A stretch of 64,000 bases of DNA from Anammoximicrobium sp964645045. GTDB lineage: Bacteria; Planctomycetota; Planctomycetia; Pirellulales; Pirellulaceae. The notes under the pieces are model-generated. The model was not told the DNA's origin, made no database searches, and saw only the letters and a program-made list of their open reading frames with translations. This document shows, piece by piece, positions 59,440-64,000 of the stretch. The position numbers and the translations under genes are program-made. How positions within the stretch are numbered: position 1 is the stretch's first letter; each line of letters opens with the position of its first letter. The stretch spans positions 3,731 through 67,730 of the forward strand of contig CAZXYZ010000057.1 in assembly GCA_964645045.1 (NCBI GenBank), in the 5' to 3' direction.

Positions 59440-61260
59440 ATGAATCGCCTGCTCCCCCTTAAGCTCACCCATCGCCAGCGGAAAATCTGGTGGGCCGTGC
59501 TTGGCGTGCTGCTGGGCACGGCGGCGATCACCGCGCTGGCCATGTGGGTCCAGGTGTCGAGGAACACCGACTTGGGCGACCCCACGGCGGGCATCACGGA
59601 GTTCGATGCGGAACGCGGCGCCGCCCCGGTTCCGCCGATCCGCTTCCGAGACCTGACCACAGCGCTGGGGATCATCACGCAACACGGGCCGCCGCAGCGT
59701 CACCGCCGACTGTGCGAGGACACCGGCTCGGGCCTGGCCTGGGCCGACTACGACGGCGACGGCGATTTCGATTTGTACGTGGTCAATGACTGCCCGGACG
59801 ACGAGGCCGCACCGCCGGAATCTTCCGGCAGCCACTTGTTCCGCAACGACGGCGAGCGGTTCACGGATGTCACGGCGGCGGCGGGCGCGGCCAATATTCC
59901 GGGCCGCGGGATGGGCGCCAGTTGGGCCGACTATGACGACGACGGCCAGCCCGATTTGTACGTCACCAACTTCGGCGGTCCCAACCGCCTGTACCATAAC
60001 CAGGGCGACGGGACGTTTCGCGAGCAGGCCGCGGAGGCGGGTGTGGCGGATTCCATCTGGTCCACCGGCACATGCTGGGGCGACTTCGATCGCGACGGCA
60101 ACGTCGATCTGTACGTCTGCAGCTACATCGATTACGATACCCGCAGCCTGCCGACGGAGGAACTGCTGGTCGAACGGGGACGCGACTCGATCGGCGTCCC
60201 CGTCGCGTTGAACCCCAATGCGTTTGATCCGCTGCCCAACCGGCTCTACCACAGCCTGGGCGACGGACGCTTTGAAGACGTCGCCGCGCAGGCCGGGGTC
60301 GCCAACCCGGAGGGCCGCAGCTTTTCGGCCGCCTTCGCCGATCTGGACGACGACGGCTGGCTGGATCTGTACGTCGCCAATGACGTTTCGCCGAACGCCC
60401 TGTTCCGCAACATGGCGGGGCAGCCGGACCTGGTGTCCAAGGGCCCCAACGAGGCATCGTTTTGGAATCTGTCGGCCGTCACAGGCACGGCCGATTTCCG
60501 CGGTTCGATGGGCCTGTCGGTCGTGGAAACCGGCGATATGACTGGCGTCTCGGATGGGCTGCCCGATTTGTTCTACACGAACTGGCTGGCCCAGGAGAAC
60601 GCCTTGTACCAGAGCCTTCGCATGCCCAGCGGCGACATCGAGTACCGCGATCGCAGCCGGAACGTGAAATTGGCCGAGGACTCGCTGGACATGGTCGGCT
60701 GGGGGTGCGGTTTTGCCGACTTGGACCTGGACGGCCGCCAGGACCTGGTGGTCGCCAACGGCAATACCCTGGAGCAGCCGCCGGACCGCACACAGTTGAT
60801 CCCGCAACGGATGTTCGTCTATTGGAGCGACGGCAAGACGTTTCGCAACCTGGCGGCGGAGGCCGGCCAGGCCACGGCGGCCCCGTGGTGTGCCCGTGGT
60901 CTGGCAGTGGCAGACTACGACGACGATGGTTTGGCGGACGTGGCCGTGTCCGTGAACCGCGGGAACCCATTATTGCTGCACAACGAGACCTCGACGCAGA
61001 ATCGCGGCCTGAAGGTCCGGTTGCGCGGCCCGTCTGCCGCCTGTTTCGGTGCCAAAGTCGAAGTCACCGTGGGCACGCAGCGCCAGTTCCGCTGGTGGGG
61101 CGCCGACGTCAGCTACCTGAGCGGCCATGCCCCGGAACTGATCTTCGGCTTGGGCGAGAACCGGCAAGCGGACCGCGTGCAGGTCACCTGGGCCGACGGT
61201 CGCGTTACCGAGCTGACCGGCGTCCCGGCCGGGACGGTCAGGGCAGCGGCCGTGAGATAG
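59440..61260 (+). CDS. Membrane-anchored FG-GAP/ASPIC-UnbV protein
   Basis: 606 residues from ATG 59440; the longer open frame upstream lies within the cytochrome gene. An N-terminal helix (about 17-37) would anchor or export it. FG-GAP/VCBS calcium loops follow: DYDGDGDFDLYVVND, DYDDDGQPDLYVTNFGG, DFDRDGNVDLYVCSY, DLDDDGWLDLYVAND, DLDLDGRQDLVVANG and DYDDDGLADVAVSVN. The C-terminus (LKVRLRGPSAACFGAKVEVTVG ... LGENRQADRVQVTWADG, given in part) is the ASPIC/UnbV domain. Such proteins are frequent in Planctomycetota and may form beta-propellers outside the cell. Pairing with the cytochrome suggests a shared extracellular redox or binding task, which is inference. Confidence 0.9.
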   Translation: MNRLLPLKLTHRQRKIWWAVLGVLLGTAAITALAMWVQVSRNTDLGDPTAGITEFDAERGAAPVPPIRFRDLTTALGIITQHGPPQRHRRLCEDTGSGLAWADYDGDGDFDLYVVNDCPDDEAAPPESSGSHLFRNDGERFTDVTAAAGAANIPGRGMGASWADYDDDGQPDLYVTNFGGPNRLYHNQGDGTFREQAAEAGVADSIWSTGTCWGDFDRDGNVDLYVCSYIDYDTRSLPTEELLVERGRDSIGVPVALNPNAFDPLPNRLYHSLGDGRFEDVAAQAGVANPEGRSFSAAFADLDDDGWLDLYVANDVSPNALFRNMAGQPDLVSKGPNEASFWNLSAVTGTADFRGSMGLSVVETGDMTGVSDGLPDLFYTNWLAQENALYQSLRMPSGDIEYRDRSRNVKLAEDSLDMVGWGCGFADLDLDGRQDLVVANGNTLEQPPDRTQLIPQRMFVYWSDGKTFRNLAAEAGQATAAPWCARGLAVADYDDDGLADVAVSVNRGNPLLLHNETSTQNRGLKVRLRGPSAACFGAKVEVTVGTQRQFRWWGADVSYLSGHAPELIFGLGENRQADRVQVTWADGRVTELTGVPAGTVRAAAVR

Positions 61261-61541
61261 ATCCGATGCGTTCGGAGGCCAGCACACGGCGATGTCGAAC
61301 CAGGAACGAGGCTTCGCCGGCGGAACCGAATCGCCGTCTGGGGGCATCGCATCGGGGGGAGACGTTGGTGTCCGAGGCAACGGGTGGATGAACTGACTTC
61401 CCTTGATAAGGCTTGGCCCGACTGGTCAGGGGCCGGGCCTTGGGATACCATGCTCAAATGGTCGCCGCCGACGCTTCGGACAAGCGGCGAAGATTGAACG
61501 CGTGCGGCTTCTTCACCACGACGGAAAACGGGAACTGAAAC

Positions 61542-61925
61542 ATGAGCGATTGGACGGTTCGAGGCACGGTGCATCTGATCGAAGAAACGAAGACCTTTGG
61601 GCAGAAGGGCTTTCGCAAGCGGCTGGTCGTCCTCGAACAGGACAAGGGGAAATTCATCAACTACATTCCGCTGGAATTCGTCCAGGACGGTTGCGACGCG
61701 GTGGATGAATTGAACGTCGGCGACGAAATCGACGTTCCGTTCCGGCTCAGCGGCCGCAAGTGGCAGCGCGACGCGAACAGCGAAGTGAAGTTCTTCCTGA
61801 GTGCCGAAGCGACCGGATTCAAGACCGTGCGTCCCGGGCGTGCAGGCGGCAAATTTGACGACCAAGCCCCGCCGCCTTCCGAATCGGAAGCGCCGGCGGA
61901 CGAAGACTGGGGTTCGCCATTCTGA
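61542..61925 (+). CDS. DUF3127 protein (OB-fold-like)
   Basis: 127 residues. The sequence GTVHLIEETKTFGQKGFRKRLVVLEQ, IPLEFVQDGCDAVDELNVGDEIDVPFRLSGRKWQ (both given in part) follows DUF3127, a small family with likely OB fold similar to single-stranded DNA-binding proteins. The C-terminal tail is acidic and ends DEDWGSPF, reminiscent of the acidic tip of SSB that recruits partners (DDDIPF in E. coli SSB). ATG 61542 has GGGAACTGAAAC upstream. It stands alone, convergent with the nucleotidyltransferase, with 18 bp between the two stops. A nucleic-acid role is family-based inference. Confidence 0.85.
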   Translation: MSDWTVRGTVHLIEETKTFGQKGFRKRLVVLEQDKGKFINYIPLEFVQDGCDAVDELNVGDEIDVPFRLSGRKWQRDANSEVKFFLSAEATGFKTVRPGRAGGKFDDQAPPPSESEAPADEDWGSPF

Positions 61926-61943
61926 ATCGGTGCCAGCGAAGAC

Positions 61944-62711
61944 TCAGCCTTGCGGGTTGTCGGTCTGCGCGTCCCGCGTCCAGCGAAGCCGCTGCAGTTC
62001 TGCCAGAAGAGGCTTCCAGTACCGGCGATCCGCCTCGCGTTCGGCTTGCTCTTCGCACCGCAACGCCTCGCTCACCGCCGTCCGATCAGCGGCAGTCGCC
62101 AGACGGAGCAGCGGGCGCTGGCCGGACAACTGCTCGCTGTCGGACGGAAACCGCAGCGCGATCTCGATGAGCAATAGGGGCGTGCGCGTTTCCAGCAGCC
62201 AAAAGCGGACTCGCTCCGGCGACGCATCATCACGGTGCCGAAAGTAGTTCGCTTCCACCAGACGCGCGATCATGGGCCAGTCTTTGTCGCACTGCGTCTT
62301 CTTGGCGCGGACAAGGTCCGGCAAGGACAGTAATTCCACCGGCTCCCCATCGACGAAGACGGTGGTCCGCCGGGGCCACAGCAGGAAAAACTCATCAACG
62401 CCTCGGAGCTTCGACATGACGTCCACCCGGATGCCGTCCGCCTCCGGATGATGACAGCGAAAATGCACCGCCAGTCCCATCTCCAGGTACTGACGATCAA
62501 AGGGTGGAACCGCAATGCACTCGGCCTGCAAGTCAGCCAGCGCAGCCTGCAGGCGGGCCAGGTTGTCGGGATCGGGGAGGATCACCAAGTCGATATCGCG
62601 GCTAAACTCCGCTGCGCCGTATATCACGCATGCCTGGCCGCCCATCAGCAAACAGCTCACGCCACCGGTCCGCATCGAAGAAAGGACTTTGCGTATCGGG
62701 TTCGGGGTCAA
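61944..62711 (-). CDS. DUF6036-like nucleotidyltransferase
   Basis: About 255 residues from TTG 62711, chosen because GGGAGGA sits five bases upstream and the N-terminal helix LTPNPIRKVLSSM is then included; ATG 62675 is the alternative. The sequence CLLMGGQACVIYGAAEFSRDIDLVI carries the nucleotidyltransferase GG...DxD motif (given in part), followed by RVDVMSKLRGVDEFFLLWPRR and LLSLPDLVRAKKTQCDKDWPMI. This is like AbiEii/MNT-related antitoxin- or toxin-type nucleotidyltransferases. The start lies inside the preceding small gene, so the two are translationally linked. A toxin-antitoxin-like pair is possible but unproven. Confidence 0.75.
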   Translation of the reverse strand: MTPNPIRKVLSSMRTGGVSCLLMGGQACVIYGAAEFSRDIDLVILPDPDNLARLQAALADLQAECIAVPPFDRQYLEMGLAVHFRCHHPEADGIRVDVMSKLRGVDEFFLLWPRRTTVFVDGEPVELLSLPDLVRAKKTQCDKDWPMIARLVEANYFRHRDDASPERVRFWLLETRTPLLLIEIALRFPSDSEQLSGQRPLLRLATAADRTAVSEALRCEEQAEREADRRYWKPLLAELQRLRWTRDAQTDNPQG

Positions 62712-62832
62712 GGCTTCCTCCCAGCGACAGATACGTCTGCCACAGCTTCTCGCTTTCCGCCCATCGCTGCTGCGGAGACAGGCGATACCATTCCGCCCAT
62801 TCGGGTTCGCAAAACTCGTCGATATCAATCAT
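62602..62832 (-). CDS. Small partner protein of the nucleotidyltransferase
   Basis: 76 residues from ATG 62832, which overlaps the SGNH gene's TGA. The sequence is acidic and aromatic: MIDIDEFCEPEWAEWYRLSP, RWAESEKLWQTYLSLGGSLDPEPD, SPFFDADRW (given in part). It is a soluble helical protein of a kind I recall upstream of DUF6036-type nucleotidyltransferases in planctomycetes. It overlaps the nucleotidyltransferase reading frame by about 110 bp, which supports coexpression. No enzyme motif is present; an antitoxin or adaptor role is conceivable. Confidence 0.65.
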   Translation of the reverse strand: MIDIDEFCEPEWAEWYRLSPQQRWAESEKLWQTYLSLGGSLDPEPDTQSPFFDADRWRELFADGRPGMRDIRRSGV

Positions 62833-63799
62833 TTCGTTTGCAATTCGCAGATTTCTTGGGTCAGCTGATTGGCTTTTTCCTGCGCTTCGTCCAGCGGCAG
62901 GCCGGGGGACATGGGGCGCTGGTGGCCGGTGGCGGTGAGCCATGCGTCGGTCAGGATTCGTTGCCGGCGATGGACCAGGGCGAATATCTGTGCCCGCTTC
63001 GAGTCCGGGGCGTAGTACTGGCTGAAATCCGTGGCCAGCGATTCGGCGGACACGCGCAGGCCGCGCAGCAAGGCTTGCGCCATGACCTGGTGACCCGCCG
63101 GATTGGGATGCACGCCGTCGCCGGAAAACGCGAAGGACGGGTTTTGCTGACGCGCCGCCGCTAACGCCTGTTGCATCGGGCCGTGCAGGTCGATCACCTG
63201 CCAGCCTTGATCGCGCTGATCCAACAGCCACTGGGAGTAGCGTTCGAGCACTTCGTCGTAGCCTTCAACCATCTGACCGGATGTCACGCGGTCGGCGGGG
63301 ACCAGTTTGGCGCGGATCGGCTGGGGGTCGAATACCGCCGGGGTCAAATGGATGATCTTCGCGCCGCTGGCCTCGACCTTCTGCCGCAGACGCCGCATGC
63401 CGTCCTGGAACCGCTGGAACCGCTCGTCGTTCAGCGGCAAATAGATGCCGTCGTTCATGCCGTAACAGGCGAATACGAGATCCGGCTTGAGTCTGGCCAG
63501 GACACGGTCCAGCCGTTCGTGCAGGTCGGGCCGAGGGAACTTGCCGCTGGCGTGCCCGTCTTCGGACAGCCCGAGACCGTCTCGCTGGGCAAGCCGCAAT
63601 CCACAATGTCCCATGACCTGTCCGGCTGACGGAGCCGCAATTCGGTTTCCACGTAAGCCACGTACTTGCCGTCGTACGTGATGCTATCACCCAGGAACAG
63701 AATCCGCTTGGCGCCGGGCAAGATGTCGTCCGCCGCGAAGGTGGACAAGGCCCCCAACAGCAAGACGGACGCACAGTACACGACAGTTGTCAGTTTCAT
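62829..63799 (-). pseudogene. SGNH/GDSL hydrolase with a single-base frameshift
   Basis: The N-terminal part starts at ATG 63799 with a signal peptide (MKLTTVVYCASVLLLGALS...FA) and carries block I, ILFLGDSITYDG. Near 63570 the frame is lost; the rest continues in another frame with LSEDGHASGKFPRPDL, the block GMNDGIY and the catalytic FSGDGVHPNPAGH, ending at 62829. Adding one C to the minus-strand GGGCTG would restore SETVSG-LSEDGH. All catalytic blocks (Ser, Gly, Asn, Asp/His) are otherwise intact, so this is either a recent mutation or a sequencing error. The family are secreted esterases/acetylhydrolases, frequent among planctomycete polysaccharide-degrading enzymes. Confidence 0.8.
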
Positions 63800-63823
63800 A
63801 TCGCCCTACTCCTTGCATAACGT

Positions 63824-64000
63824 CGAACGGCGGGCGTCAGCCCGTCCGGTGAGAACCGCTCGCGGGCGGATCGCCATACACCGTGGGGCTGACGCCACCA
63901 CGTTCGCCAAGCCGGGCGAACGGCGGGCGTCAGCCCGTCCGGTGGGAACCGCTCGCGGGCGGATCGCCATGCACCGTGGGGCTGACGCCACCACGTTCGC
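63824..64000. repeat. 93-bp tandem repeat at window end
   Basis: A unit starting CGAACGGCGGGCGTCAGCCC at 63824 recurs at 63917 with few changes and runs off the window. Each unit contains the inverted pair GGCGTCAGCCC and GGGCTGACGCC. Confidence 0.9.

Noticed and set aside
1..64000. tRNA, rRNA, riboswitch or strong terminator hairpins followed by T runs
   Set aside because: I looked for conserved tRNA arms and GC hairpin plus T-run patterns and saw none convincing; a tRNAscan/Infernal run would settle it.

Overview
The window is a high-GC draft scaffold with two 100-base N runs, and it looks like a Planctomycetota genome. Supporting marks are a DUF1559 pseudopilin-like protein, an LEPR-XLL-like N-terminal motif on a giant surface protein, FG-GAP plus ASPIC/UnbV proteins, a WD40/TPR gene remnant of the kind found in planctomycete kinase families, and dense palindromic repeats. 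A Pirellulales-type organism is my guess only; there is no rRNA or tRNA gene to place it.

Left part (1-27386, minus strand): one reading frame stays open for at least 9,128 codons and runs off the window edge. It encodes a mosaic giant extracellular protein: Asp-box/BNR repeats, a long region of repeated beta-rich modules with EF-hand-like loops, a dense RTX (GGxGxD) block, PPC-like domains, LamG, two PA14-like domains and FG-GAP repeats. A four-cysteine Rrf2 regulator lies 30 bp upstream and is probably cotranscribed. Next come a DUF1559 gene and a small membrane protein on the same strand.

Middle part (30332-51691, plus strand): two close Rrf2 paralogues, each with a TTGACG-N16-TATAnT promoter, flank a RAYT transposase surrounded by its likely REP palindromes; both assembly gaps lie in those palindromes. 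The second Rrf2 gene heads a 19-kb collinear cluster: diheme cytochrome c, narG, narH, narJ, narI, two narK-type transporters, then alternative complex III (actA, actB, actC, a fused actD-actE, actF). This suggests a nitrate respiration locus like the Thermus nar operons, with a quinol:cytochrome c oxidoreductase built in. Palindromic elements sit between these genes and also inside the reading frames of narG, narJ and actB.

Right part (51700-64000): a MACPF-signature protein of different base composition, a stretch of gene remnants and small genes, a two-gene module of a membrane b-type/pentaheme cytochrome c fusion plus a membrane-anchored FG-GAP/ASPIC protein behind a promoter/operator dyad and a 138-bp hairpin element, a DUF3127 protein, and a convergent set made of a frameshifted SGNH hydrolase, a small protein and a nucleotidyltransferase. 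The window ends in a 93-bp tandem repeat.
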